A DNA stretch of 64,000 bases, taken from positions 310,001-374,000 of the forward strand of contig JAFEKR010000024.1 of NCBI GenBank assembly GCA_019022495.1, read 5' to 3'. This document shows, in pieces, positions 34,651 to 46,310 of this stretch (position 1 is its first letter; every line of letters starts with the position of its first letter). This DNA comes from Epichloe hybrida (Eukaryota; Ascomycota; Sordariomycetes; Hypocreales; Clavicipitaceae). Made by a program: the position numbers and the translations under genes. The notes under the pieces are model-generated. The model made no database searches, was not told the origin of the DNA, and saw nothing but the letters and a program-made list of their open reading frames with translations.

Positions 34651-37600
34651 TATAATCCTTAATAATATTTATTATAAAAAAATCTCTTTTCTTTACCTAA
34701 GAATTCTCTAAAGCATTATAGCCCTTCTATTTAACTAGGTATTTCTAATATTTCCTATTATAGTAATATAATATAATTCTTTTAACTTTAAACTCCTATT
34801 TATTATCTATAATATTCTCTTATAGTAAGGATATATCTTCTACACTAGATAGGTTCCCTATAAATAGTTTAAGATTAGTAATATTAAAAACATTATATAA
34901 ATACATTCTAGGTAGTAGCTTTAATTAATACACTAATCTATAGGTACTAATTACCTTTTTAATTTTATAAGGGCCTAGATACTTTACACTTAGCTTCCTA
35001 CTAGGACGCTATAAGTTAATATTCTTTATAGATAATAAAATATAGTTACCTACTCTAAACTTTATTAGGGTTTGCTTCTTATTATAGTGTTTTATATACT
35101 AGGCCTATAAGTTACTTAGAAGCTACTTAATTACTATATATCTATCTCTTAGTGTAGTAGTATAAGTCTTTACCTAGTTATTTACTATAGGAATATCTAT
35201 AACTACTTACTATAGTCCCCTAGGGTTATAGCCTTATAGTGCCTTAGCTAGGGTGTAGCTATAAGTTAAATAGACGCTTATATTATACGCAAACTATGCT
35301 ATTAAAAGATTATTAGCCTAATTAGTCTAATTAAAGTAAGCAAAGGCTCTTAAATAATATTTTAAAACTTAGTTTAAATATTCTATCTAACTATCTATTT
35401 ATAGGTAAAATATAGTACTTAGTTACTACTTAGTTATAATAAGATAGCAGAAGGTTATCTAAAACCTGCTAGTAAAAGTTAAACTATAGTCTATAATAAT
35501 ACCTTCTAGGGCACTATAATCCCTAAAAACATACTCTAGGAATATAGTAACTAACCTATTACTAGTTATTTATATTAAAATAGGGATATAAATACTATAT
35601 TTTATGAAACAGTTTACAATAACTAAGATTATATTATAGGTCTAATTTACGTCTTTTATAGGTGGTAGCCCTATAATAAAATCTATTAATAATTCTTAAA
35701 AAGGCTAATTAGGTATTAGTAGCGCAGCTAGCTTACTATAAGGTTTATAGTGCCTTAGCTTTAAAGTCTAATAGCTTACGTAAGTTTATATATATAACTT
35801 AGTGTCTTTCTTTATTATTAGCTAGTAATACTAACTTATAATCTAATAGAGGGTCTTACTAACTCCCTAATAGCCTACTACTAGGTTATTATAGGTAAGT
35901 AGTAAAATTTCCTTTCTTATACTTACTAGAATAAAAACTCTATTTTAAAACATTAATAGCTTAGAGAGCCTAATAGACTATATCTATAATGCTTTAAGGT
36001 TACTACTCTTAAGTAGCTTCCTATAACCTATAGTAAAGTTATTACCTTACTATGCTTAAAATAACATAACTTAAATTAAAGTCTTTAATTCTATGTATAT
36101 AGGACACATATTATATAGAAACTTAGAAAAGGTTTACTAGACTACTTATATTCTTACTATAATACTACTATAAGTAGCTAGCTTATAGTATGCTTTTAGA
36201 CTTATAGATAAATTATAGCTAAGCAGCGTTTTAAGAGGGCGCTTACATTACTTACTAACTACTAACCTAGCTAGACTCCTAACCTATAAGCTTACTAGAC
36301 TTATAGAAATATTAATAAATATAAATAAGGCATAACCTTACTACTTATAATTAGTAAACCTAGTTAGTGTACTACTTATAGGCTTTATAGGACTATTAGG
36401 TTCCTTAATAATATAATTAAGTTACGTCTTCTTAAAACCCTAGAGACTAGTGTAGCCCTTATAATATTTTTATAATAAACTATTAGCTACGCTAAGTAAT
36501 ATAATCTTAGGACCTATAACTATACTATTACTTATATAGTGTCCTTACCACTTAGTATTTACAAACTTAGATAAGAAGCTAGGTAGCTATAAGAACATAG
36601 CCTCTACCCTATACTTCTTACTAATATAATCTACTCTTCTTAACAAGGCATTAGCAGGATTTAACTTACTTACATAATATTTAATCCTAAAATTAAATAA
36701 ATAAAGCTTATCTAACACTATTACTTACCTGCTAGTTAGCTTTAGCTTTATAGCTAGGTACTTATAATTTAGATAGTTTATTATAACTATAATTTAATAA
36801 GTTAAATACGTAAGGTAATATCTCTAGGCTTAAAACGCCTCTTAGATTGCTAACAACTTAGTATCTAGGGTTAAGTAATAAAGTTTAATATTAGTTAACT
36901 TCCTTAAAAAATACGCCACTAGGTGCTAGCTACCTAGCACTAATATTATAAGTATAGCTCTAATTACATAACTAGATATATCTATCTTTACTCTTAGTAG
37001 ATAAAGTAAGTTAAAGTATACTAAAATTAGTACCTCCTAGAACTTCTTCTAGAGTTCTTTAAATACTATAAGTTTACTAGGCTTTAGCTTAAACTCTACT
37101 AGTTAGACACCTTTTAGATAGTTTATTAGTAAGACTACTACCTTACTATACTATTTTATAAAGCATTAGTAAAACCCTATAAACCTAAGGAATAATTAAA
37201 TATTAAACATACTACTAGGTATTAGCTAGGTTATAATAGCTTTAACCTATAATAGTTCTATCTTAATGCCCTTCTTAAATATAATAAAACCTAGGAACTT
37301 TGCCTTTATAACTAAAAATTAGCACTTTTCAAGGTTAACATAGAGGTCTGCGTCCTAAAGTTACTCTAGCACCCTTTTAATATACTTTATATATCTTATA
37401 GGGTTACTACTATATATTAGGGTGTTATTAAGGTAAACAATATAGAATTCATCTATAAGCCCCTTAAGAGCATTATTAATATATTCCTAAAAAGTAGCTA
37501 GCATATTTACTAACCTAAATGGTATCACAAGATATTCAAAGTGCTTATAGTAGTAACGGAATGCTATCTTCCACTTATTACCCTTATAAATATATAGCTA

Positions 37601-39993
37601 GTAATACGCCTCTTAAAGATCTAGTAATATAAAAATCTTTATACTTACTAATTAATTAAGAATTTTAGATATTAGTAGCAAAGGGGCCTTATTTTTAATA
37701 GTAATCCTATTAAGGCCCTTATAATCCACATAAAGCCTTAATTTCCCTGATTTTTTTAGAATAAATAAAATTAGGGCTCCTACTAGGCTTATTAATCTTC
37801 TAATCTACCCTTTCTCCTACATACTTGCTAGGTACTCCCTAAGTACTTCTAGCTCTTTTTCAGCTAGGTTATATATAGGTCCCTAGGGTAGTTATTTTCC
37901 CTCTTCTAATTTAATCACATAAGTATAACTACCTAATTCTAGGAGCTTACTAGCTAGCTCCTTTAAAAACATATTTATAAATTCTATATACTCTTCTAGA
38001 ATTTACTATAGGGGTGTGTTACTATCTATCTCTTATGTAAATGCTACTAATTCTTTATGAAATACTACCTAGAGCGCTATTATGCTTCTTAGTTTTTTCT
38101 TCTTTAATACATAAGTATATTTTATTACTATTACTATAACTATACTATAACTTAAGTTATTACTTACTATATTACTTATTAATAAATTGTTATTAGTATT
38201 TTCTTCTATTACCTCTAGGTTAACTACCTTAATCTTTAGTAATGCTAGTAATAGCATAATAAAAAACTACTTTACTACCTTATATAGTTATTACTTACCT
38301 ATAGCAAAAGTAATATAATCCTAGGTTATTAAAAACCTCTAGAAACCTTACTTCTAGTCTATTACTATAGGTTTATACTCTAGGGTTTAGTCTATCCCTA
38401 GGAGTATTCCCTCTCCTATATTAGTAATATAGTAGCTAACTTAGTAAACCTTTATATAGCCTATACTATCTTTTACCTTAACTAGTTTATATAAGATTCC
38501 CTAGTATAGGATCTCGTCCTTACTTACGCTTTCTAGTATTATCTTTATTTTCTCTATATTCTTCTAATCCTATTTTAATAATAATTTAAGGTAAATTATT
38601 AAATATTCCGCGCCTATATTAAATAGCGCTAGCACTACTAACTAGTAGTTATCTTACTATAAGGACACTTATATTCTTATTCTCTTATCTATAGGTTTTT
38701 TTATAGTAAGACTATTATCCTAGGCCTAAGCTAAACTAATTAAAATCTTATTTAAGTCTAAGGTTTTATTACTACTATCCCTATACTTCTTAGTAATATA
38801 CCTATTACTTTTATAAATTAAGTAGTTTACTATGTTATATCTATTTACACTATATCTAGGGCTATTATATTTATAGTACTTCAATAGTCTCTAGCTTATA
38901 CTAGGTTACTATAAGCTTTACTATAAGTTATCTATAAGGGAGCTAAAGCATTATCTCTTATTACTCCTACCCTCCTTATTATAGTTTCTATTATAATTAC
39001 TTAATATAAATATTATTATAACTTTAGCCTTTTTTCCTTAACCCTATAGGTAACTCTAAGATATTAGGAACTCTTAGCTAACTATATACTTCCTTATAGT
39101 ATTATTTAAGCTATTTAGAAAAATTACTATTCTTAAGTATATAGGGATTTAGTTAAGTAATTCTACTTTTACCTTTATTTAAAGTCTTAGGAAAGATTAA
39201 AAAAACTAATTACTCTTTTACCTAAGATTTAGTAATATCTTAGTAGCTTCTAAGCACTATATATCTTTATTTATTACCCTAGTATTTAGCTAGGATATAA
39301 ATCTATCCTAGGTGTAAGCTAAGTAGTTAACTAACTTATTTACTATTATATAATATATTTACTATTACTTTATATTATTAGCTAAGTAGCTACTAGTATA
39401 TACTACCTTTATTTTATTATCTTAAAAGGTTCTTAGGTCTAGCTTAAATAGTATATTTAAATCTACTAGGTATACTTATAAATTCTTATAGGTATTACCT
39501 TTATATATAGGTACCTTATACTATATCTTAATAAAGCTTTATAGGTATATATTTACTATAAACTTAGTATTAGATAGGAAATCTAGGAATAAAGGAATTC
39601 TCTACATATTTATCTAAGGGGTAATTATAGGTCCTTTACCTAATCTAGCTAATTATAGGTTTACTTCTATTTCCTTAAGCTATACTTCTATATTTAAAAT
39701 CTCCTTTCTTATATAAGTATTTTATAGCTTAGCTTATATAACCTTATATTACCTCTATAGCTTATCTAGATTATTATTATTACTAGATTTAGTATTATTA
39801 CTTTAGTTAGGTAGCATTTACTATACCCTCTTATATTCTATAGTTAGAGTATTCTAGTTACTACCTAGTTACTATAGAGTTAGGGCTTTCTTACTAGGTA
39901 GTATAGGTATATTTTAGGTAAATATTCTATAGCTTCTTTATATTTAAATCTAGCTAATAGTTTATTTTCCTTAAAGGGTTTAAGAGTTTAACT
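34651..39993 (-). pseudogene. Gypsy-A copy 3 gag-pol with chromodomain (degenerate)
   Basis: Matches 48523-53890 on the complementary strand. On -: gag (about 39900-38750), protease (about 38640), and RT with a GKLRLY motif (about 37760-37710) and YIVYLNNTLIY (about 37450-37415), where catalytic YLDD is mutated. RNase H (about 37050-36650) and integrase (about 35900-35350) follow. Last comes a chromodomain (about 34830-34690) recognisable as FKVKRII ... KYLVK-KGYNALENS. Chromodomains at the end of integrase define chromoviruses and bind methylated histone H3 in known examples. RIP is dense throughout. Confidence 0.85.
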
Positions 39994-40260
39994 TATTATA
40001 ACTATATTTAAGGAGATATAAATAAAGTAAAGGCTAAGGTTCTTAGTTATAGCTAGAGAGCTATTACTTAGGGGTAAGTATATAAAGGTCTTAAACTCTA
40101 ACCTCCTATATCTCTTATAGGTAGTCCTTATCTAAATACCTTACTATATATATATAGCTATCTTATAGCTACTTAGTTATTCACGGAACCCGAGGCTTAT
40201 TTAAGGGCTCTATTATATAACCGTCCCGTCCATGGCCCCTTGGCCTCCGTGCTCCTGACA
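39994..40260 (-). repeat. Gypsy-A copy 3, 5' LTR (267 bp), half mutated and half intact
   Basis: The left part begins TATTATAACTATATTTA, where the unmutated LTR reads TGTCACGACTGTGTTCG, so it is saturated with transitions. The last 75 bases (about 40186-40260) are GC-rich and nearly unmutated (GGAACCCGAGG..., GTCCCGTCCATGGCCC...). The change happens within one LTR. Confidence 0.93.
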
Positions 40261-40815
40261 AAGGATAAGAAAAAGACCCTAGCTACTTACCTAAATAATA
40301 ATAAACTATAAGGAAAGAAATAGTGCTTTAATTATAGTAATATAAAGTATTTCTTCTATAATTATAATAAGCTAAGGAAAGACTAGCAAGAGGGTTAGGA
40401 AAACTCCTAGAGGTAGAAGTAAAAGCCCTTACCTTTACCTTAGACACTAGGGTACTAGTAAGACGCTAATTCTACATACTAGTTACCATTTATAGGCATA
40501 AAGATATTAAAATAGTAGTAAATCTTAATAATTACGCTAAGATTAATATTATAAGCACCTAATTTATATAGACTTATAAGCTTAACTAGGCTAAGGCTAT
40601 AGCACTTATCTTAAAGGTAGTAAGGGCTTTAATAATCCCTTAATATAGTGTCTATAAGGTACTTATTATAATTAAAGATTTATAGGGTAAAGAGAAAAAC
40701 CTTAAGTTACTATATATAGCTATTAATAAGGACCTAAGAGCAGAGGGAAGCCTTATATTAATTAAAATACACATACTTATAAAAGAATATATATACCTAT
40801 ACTTATACTTATAAG
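40261..40815 (+). pseudogene. Gypsy-B copy 1, end of gag and protease region (piece 3)
   Basis: Starts with the second AAGGA duplication and aligns with about 57905-58453 of Gypsy-B copy 2. A zinc knuckle relic CFNYSNIKYF (about 40324-40365) corresponds to CFNCGS-H of gag. Protease-like sequence follows (TIYRHKDIK..., about 40490-40700). It is interrupted at 40815 by the second hAT-like element, whose presumed left target half CTTATAAG is 40808-40815. The remainder of Gypsy-B copy 1 lies beyond the window. Confidence 0.85.
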
Positions 40816-40823
40816 CAGAGCTT

Positions 40824-40952
40824 TACATGTAGTGTAGTAAATGTAGTATTTAGACTTTTCGTGTAGTGTGTAGTGTAGTGAATTGTAGTGTAGTGTAGTG
40901 TAGTGTGTAGTGTAGTAAATACTACACTACACTACAAATACTACATGTAGTA
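40824..40952. repeat. GTGTA/CTACA pentamer palindromic block, left end of hAT2
   Basis: Runs of GTGTA/TGTAG change to the complementary ACTACACTAC runs (about 40918-40950), giving a hairpin. It has the same position and design as the CAATA block of hAT1 but a different repeat unit. Confidence 0.82.
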
Positions 40953-41342
40953 TAAGAGTAAAAATAAACGTGGGGCATATTGATATCTTATTATATTCCT
41001 TAGATTTTTCTTTATTAAGTTATTATAAGCCTTATTTTTTATTATTATTTAGTTATTTAGTTATAAATCTTTAAAGTTTATACTTATTTAAACTATTAAG
41101 CTTATAGTAAGAATAGGGTAGCTTAATATAGTATCTTTTAGTATTTATATATAAGTCTAATTTCTTCCTAAATTTTAGAGATTACTTTGCCTTTCTACCT
41201 TTTTTATTAGATTTATAATTTATTTTAATATATCTTTTTTACTTCAAATCTAAGATTTACCCTAAAGAAATTGTTTATTATTATATATAAATAGGATATT
41301 ATATCTCATAATAATATAACTATAATATTAAGCTATTTATTG

Positions 41343-41452
41343 ATTTTTAATTTTTTTTGGGGTCATTGGCTGTGGCCAATGCATCTAATTTTTTTTGGTT
41401 CCTTGAAAATTAGATGCATTGGCCACAATAATGACCCCAAAAAATTAAAAAT
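41343..41452. repeat. Foldback (MITE-like) hairpin, ~48-bp arms
   Basis: Arms 41343-41392 and 41406-41452 are almost perfectly complementary (core ggtcatt...tgtggccaatgcatc and gatgcattggccaca...aatgacc), with a 13-bp loop. GC-rich compared with its surroundings and without RIP change, so it looks recent or too short for RIP. Sequence right of it matches hAT1, sequence left does not. No clear target duplication was seen. Confidence 0.85.
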
Positions 41453-42292
41453 AAAACTAAGTAAAGAGATAATACTAGGTTTATAGTAAAACTAGTAGGA
41501 TCCACTTTTAGATCCACTTTTATATATCCTTCTCTTCTTAGCTAAAGTTATATAACTATAAAAAGGGATTATACTTAGTTTTTAGTATTCAACAAGACCC
41601 ACTTTTAGACCCACTTTTAAAACCACTTTATAACTGAGTAAGTAAGCTAAAAGTAATATAAATAATTAAACTTACTTTTAAAGCTTATTTTTAAAGCTTA
41701 TTTTTTTATTTACTTAATATTAAAAAAAATAGTATATATATTATAATTATTCTTTATATAATATTTTAACCTTTCTTTATAAACTTTTCCTAGGTTTTTT
41801 CCTTCTCTTTTAGTTTAAAGAAGGTTAAAAGCTAATATAATTTATTATAATTATAATAAAATAGTTTAATAGTAAAAGAAGTATATATTAAATAAGGATT
41901 AATTTTCTCTTTATAATAAATTCCTTATATATATAAGTATATTCTTATTAGAGTTTTAATCTTATTTATTTAGAATTATAAATTATTTCTTTAGGGTAAA
42001 TATTATATTTAAAGCAAAAAACTATATTAAAATACATAGTAAATCTTAAAAAGAAGCTAGAATGATAAATTAACCTTTAAAATATAGAGAATAGATATTA
42101 CTATAAGTTTAGCCTAGATAATACTATTTATAGCTACCCTATATATATATATAGCTTAATAGTCTAAATTAGCTAAACTTTATAATTTTATAACTAAATA
42201 CCTAAATAGTATAAAAATTTAAGGATATCTTATTTAGATTACTTTAAAAATCTACTATATAATAAGTATATATACTACCTTACCTTTTTAAT
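41453..42292. other. hAT2 interior shared with hAT1
   Basis: Collinear with about 5817-6740 of hAT1 but with fewer 105-bp tandem units (about one and a half, 41453-41640). No protein-like frame. Identity is high, with a few indels. Both copies are extremely A/T-rich. Confidence 0.8.
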
Positions 42293-42475
42293 AATACATT
42301 GTATTGTATTGTATTGTAATGTATTGTAATGTATTGTATTGTATTGTAATGTATTGTATTGCATTGTAATGTAATGTATTGTATTGTAATGTATTGTATT
42401 GTATTGTAATGTATTGTATTGTATTGTAATGTAATGTATTGTATTGCATTGTAATGTATTGTATTGTATTGTATT
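42293..42475. repeat. Expanded TGTAT/TGTAA pentamer microsatellite (~180 bp) in hAT2
   Basis: Alternating TGTAT and TGTAA pentamers with a few TGCAT. The equivalent tract in hAT1 (6741-6802) is about a quarter of this length. Copia-B is inserted at its right edge: GTATT at 42471-42475 is the left half of the duplication. Confidence 0.92.
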
Positions 42476-42706
42476 TGTTGGTTACACCAAGGGATTGGTA
42501 TGCACTAGTGCAACGTAGGGTCAGGTTTAATGATATAATAAGGTCTAAGGATTAAAGCTATCTACAGCGTTGTGTGGCCACAAGAAAAGGGGGACGCGAG
42601 TCACGTGTGTGCCTTGCGTACGGGTGTGGCTAATCATAGTGCGGCGTTGCCACACGTGCTTCACTTTCCTAGTAGTTAACCTAATGTTAACCTAGTTATT
42701 ATAACA
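42476..42706 (-). repeat. Copia-B 3' LTR (231 bp)
   Basis: Begins TGTTGGTTACACC and ends TTATAACA. Pairs with 56338-56568. Differences are transitions. Confidence 0.95.
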
Positions 42707-42899
42707 CTAGCAACTTCTCTTTTTAGGAAGAAAGTAGGGCAGGATGGATTTAATACTAAAAGAGGGAATTAGCGGGTATATGAATAAAATAAGCCTATGT
42801 AAGGATAAGTGGGTCCAATGTTAAATTCAGACTCCCCATTGGTTAACAATGTAATACAAAGAAAATCGCTTAATCCGTGGATTAGAAAGCGGGCTTAAT

Positions 42900-45800
42900 T
42901 AGGAGCTCTAAAAGCTTGAAAAACGCAATAAAAATCAGGATTATTTAAAATAAACACAAGTGGATACGGGGAAATAAAATAAGGGCTTCTTATTAGCTTA
43001 GCTATGGTTAGACCAGACTCTTATTAATCTCATCTGGTCTCCGGTCTCTTTACCTAGCCTTTAACTTAAATTATAGCTTCGTTTAAGTTAATAAAGGTCT
43101 TAAGGCTCTTGTTTAGGGATGTCTTTGTTATCGCGTCAGCAAGGTTATCATTGCTGTTAATCCATTGTACTTCGTAGATCTCTTGTCGCTTGTATAATTG
43201 CTAAAGTGCCATAATATCAATTATAAGGCGCTTTTTCTTTGTAAAGCCTAGCTTTATAAGACACTTATATAACAAAAAAGAATCCATACAGATGATTATA
43301 GGGATGCGGTTAATCTTTAATCAGTCCGTGATTATATTAAGAGTCATAGTAATTACATAGGCCACATTAGCACCTTATACTATTAAGTATAGTTCGGAAG
43401 CAAGGGCGCTACAGGTCACACGCTTACTCTTTATTAAGCTATACATAACGATATTACCTTTTAAGGTAAATGTGTTATCTTTCGCCTCTTTGTTGCTAAT
43501 AACAATCACATATCCTATCTAGGAACTCAGATCTTTATTATTAGCAAGGGATCCATCCACAAACACAAATAACTTCGCATTCTCAAGGTCTAGAGGGATG
43601 TAATATAGGCCTCAGTCTTAATATTAGATCTGCTAGTTAAGTCGCTTATTTAATCAAGTTATATCATTAGGAGTCGGATCTTGATATTATGCTATAATTA
43701 AGAGGTCATAAAGGGCTTTAGGTTAACAGATAGTTACAATATAACTTCCTCGTGCTCATTATTTAACATAATCTTATTTCACAGTTAGCGATTATAGGTT
43801 AATCTGCCTAATCTTCTTGCTCTAGCCTTTCTAACGTAGTTCCATCGAATTATTAGCGTTCTAGGTAAGGATATAACCATTAAAGATAAGGGGATTCTTA
43901 GCTAATAGCTTCTACTTTAGCTTCGCTAAGAAATTCGCCTTCTATAGTTCCTTCTCTTTAAGGTCATAGAAATCCTAGTCACTAAGGCCTAGCGTATCGT
44001 CAGTTTACATGCTAACTACTCCAAAGAGGTTGTTATCATTCTCTTCTGTAATTAGCAAGCATGGGTCATAGGACAAGGTTATTATCTTAAGCATTTCTTT
44101 ATAATAGCAGAAGTAGGTTGCGAACCAGTAGGTTCTAGCTTCTATAATTCCATATAAAGGTTTAATAACTTCTATAACAGTTCCTTCGGGGAACAGATAT
44201 GCTATCTGCTTAGGTAACATAGTAATAATTAATCTTATAAGTTACGTTTTCAATTACACGTAAGCTTACATAATATCTCGAATCCATAGGATGATTCCTC
44301 TGGATCTAAGTGATAGTGCGATCGCGACAATCAATCATTAGCTTAATCTTTGGATCGTTAGGGATTAGGTTAGGATGAATTCCTTCCCTTTGTTATTTAT
44401 CCCTTGAATCACAAGTTATGACTTCTTATATAGCGTAGCTATTCCCTTGCCTTTGATTTCTCTTACTATATAAGATTTAAAGAGTCTCTCGTTACTATGC
44501 TTAGTAGGATTAAATAGCATGAATCTAAACACGTTATAGGCTTATAAAGCATTAATCTTAATCTAATCTAATAGCTTAAAGGGCTTACCTAGGGTTATAA
44601 TCTTTCCTTCTTAACGTAATTAAAGGGCTAGATCCTAATCAGCTTCTTCCTTTACTATAATAAATACTACGCTTAACTTGCTATTAGCTATAAGTTCCTC
44701 TATTAATACCTCTTCTTAGTCTTTGTTTACTAAGTATATAGTTACCGTGTATTCTATTCCTACGAGATTAAATTAAACTATAAGCTTCTTTTATAGTCTT
44801 CTATGCTTTCTCTTAGGCTATAGGAGTTCCTTATTTATTTCTAAAGCTTCTAGGATAATCTCTTTAATTATCAGGGTCTTGTCTATATCTATAGCTTAGT
44901 TTTTGCCTCTAGACGTTAACTCGTAAAGTTCTTTAGCATAGTATAGGTCATAATAGTACAGTTTAATAACTATTAATTAGAATCTTATTAGTCTATAGGG
45001 CATTTAAAGGGTATAGGTTTCTCTATTAGTAGTAAGAAGCTTATAGGGGCCGTGCTATCTATCTTTCTCTCTCTAGACGCGTACATCTAACTATAGCAGA
45101 AGTTAGTGCGTTAGTAGCGTATCTAGGCTATTTTAGGTTCTCAGAGTATTATAAACCTATTACTTTGCTAGAAGTCATCGGACTTTATCAGTAGCTTTGC
45201 GAATTACTTCAGCTTATTAAATGATAAATACACTTAGCAGTAACTCGTTAGTTATTCGTGGATATACACCAAAGATAAGAATCATAAGGATAAGACCATT
45301 AGGGCCTGCTAAGTTATTCACAGCTTTTATAGCTATCTAAAGTCATTACTTAGGCGTGAGATCTTAACCTATAGAGTCTATAATAATTATATAGGCTCGC
45401 TATAATAGTCCGTGATAGCGTTTAACTTTTCTAATGCTATTATAGGCCTTAACTAGAACTTTATTAATCTCAATTAACAATAATTGTGTATAATGCTTAA
45501 ATTCTGCTAATGTAAAGTTCTTTCTAGCATTATAGATAATCTATTCTAGTGGACTAAGGTAAGTATTAATCTAGTATTCACGTAGGGTATTCTAAATATT
45601 ACGTGCCTTCTGCTTATTTAGATTAAGGAACCGGGCTACTTAAAATAAGGTTGCAGAATTAATAACATAAAGAACAGGTTGTCCGTCAATCTAAATAATA
45701 TTAACTATGATCTCATAGTTAAACTTATAGTTGTCTTTAATTATAAACTTAAATCTACCTAGGGCCTTTCCGTTCATTTGATAATAGTAGCAAATTTCAG

Positions 45801-46310
45801 TTAATCATTTAATAGCCTTTACTTTAATATCATAGCCAGCTTGGTTTAGTATCTTCGTAAGCTATTTAACTAATAGGTAACCAAATTATTAATGTAGTTA
45901 ACGGAGTTCTATTTCTAACAGGTAGAAAGCTACTATTTCTCTAGCTTCTAGAGTCCACTAAAGATATCCCTATTTCCTAATAACAGGGACTATCTTATTA
46001 TCTTAGATTAATACGTTCGCAAGGTTATCTACCTTAACACGTAACCTATCTATATCATCCAAAGAAAATAAGAAAGGCGTATATATATTAATCACATAGA
46101 AAGGGATATTACCTAGCTCCGTTAGTATATTAACCACTCCCCTTGTGATCGCGTTTCCAGCACCAAATTCAATTATCTTCTCTAGAGTTAGTTTAATCTT
46201 TAGTAATAGTATTAATCTTAGCAAAGCTTATACTTATCTAATTCTAGCCATTAAAACACCTAAGGCTCCTATATTAGGTATTATCCCTTAGAAAACTTCT
46301 TTAAAGTAAC
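42900..46310 (-). pseudogene. Copia-B pol: protease, integrase, RT, RNase H (degenerate)
   Basis: On -: protease box FKGIIPNIGA (about 46310-46255) followed by a well preserved stretch 46224-46003 (FYVINIYTPFLFSLDDIDRL) typical of the protease-integrase region. The integrase N-terminus has ELRQLHQQFGYLL-like sequence, with TAG/TAA for Gln (about 45905-45855). RT includes LPKQIAYLFPEGTVIEV and PLYGIIEARTYW (44218-44110) and the catalytic box QTDDTLGL (about 44010-43988), here with both Asp codons intact. RNase H relic is at about 43460-42960, and the SALASE-type motif expected there is readable. The best preserved catalytic core in the window, but stops still prevent expression. Confidence 0.87.

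Larger units (their letters stand above)
19068..40260 (-). mobile_element. Gypsy-A copy 3, minus strand, split by a LINE
   Basis: Two 267-bp LTRs in reverse orientation (19068-19334 and 39994-40260), with the perfect duplication AAGGA at 19063-19067 and 40261-40265. Internal DNA is 19335-19937 and 33311-39993, together about 7.3 kb, matching the + strand copy at 48256-56071 along its length. The gap is a LINE flanked by a 13-bp duplication. Reading on - from 39993: gag, protease, RT, RNase H, integrase, chromodomain, long 3' non-coding region, LTR. Heavy RIP, except for the right end of the 5' LTR. Confidence 0.93.

Noticed and set aside
42293..42475. Centromeric satellite
   Set aside because: Only about 180 bp, pentameric, and at the homologous place of a short tract in hAT1, so it is an element-borne microsatellite.
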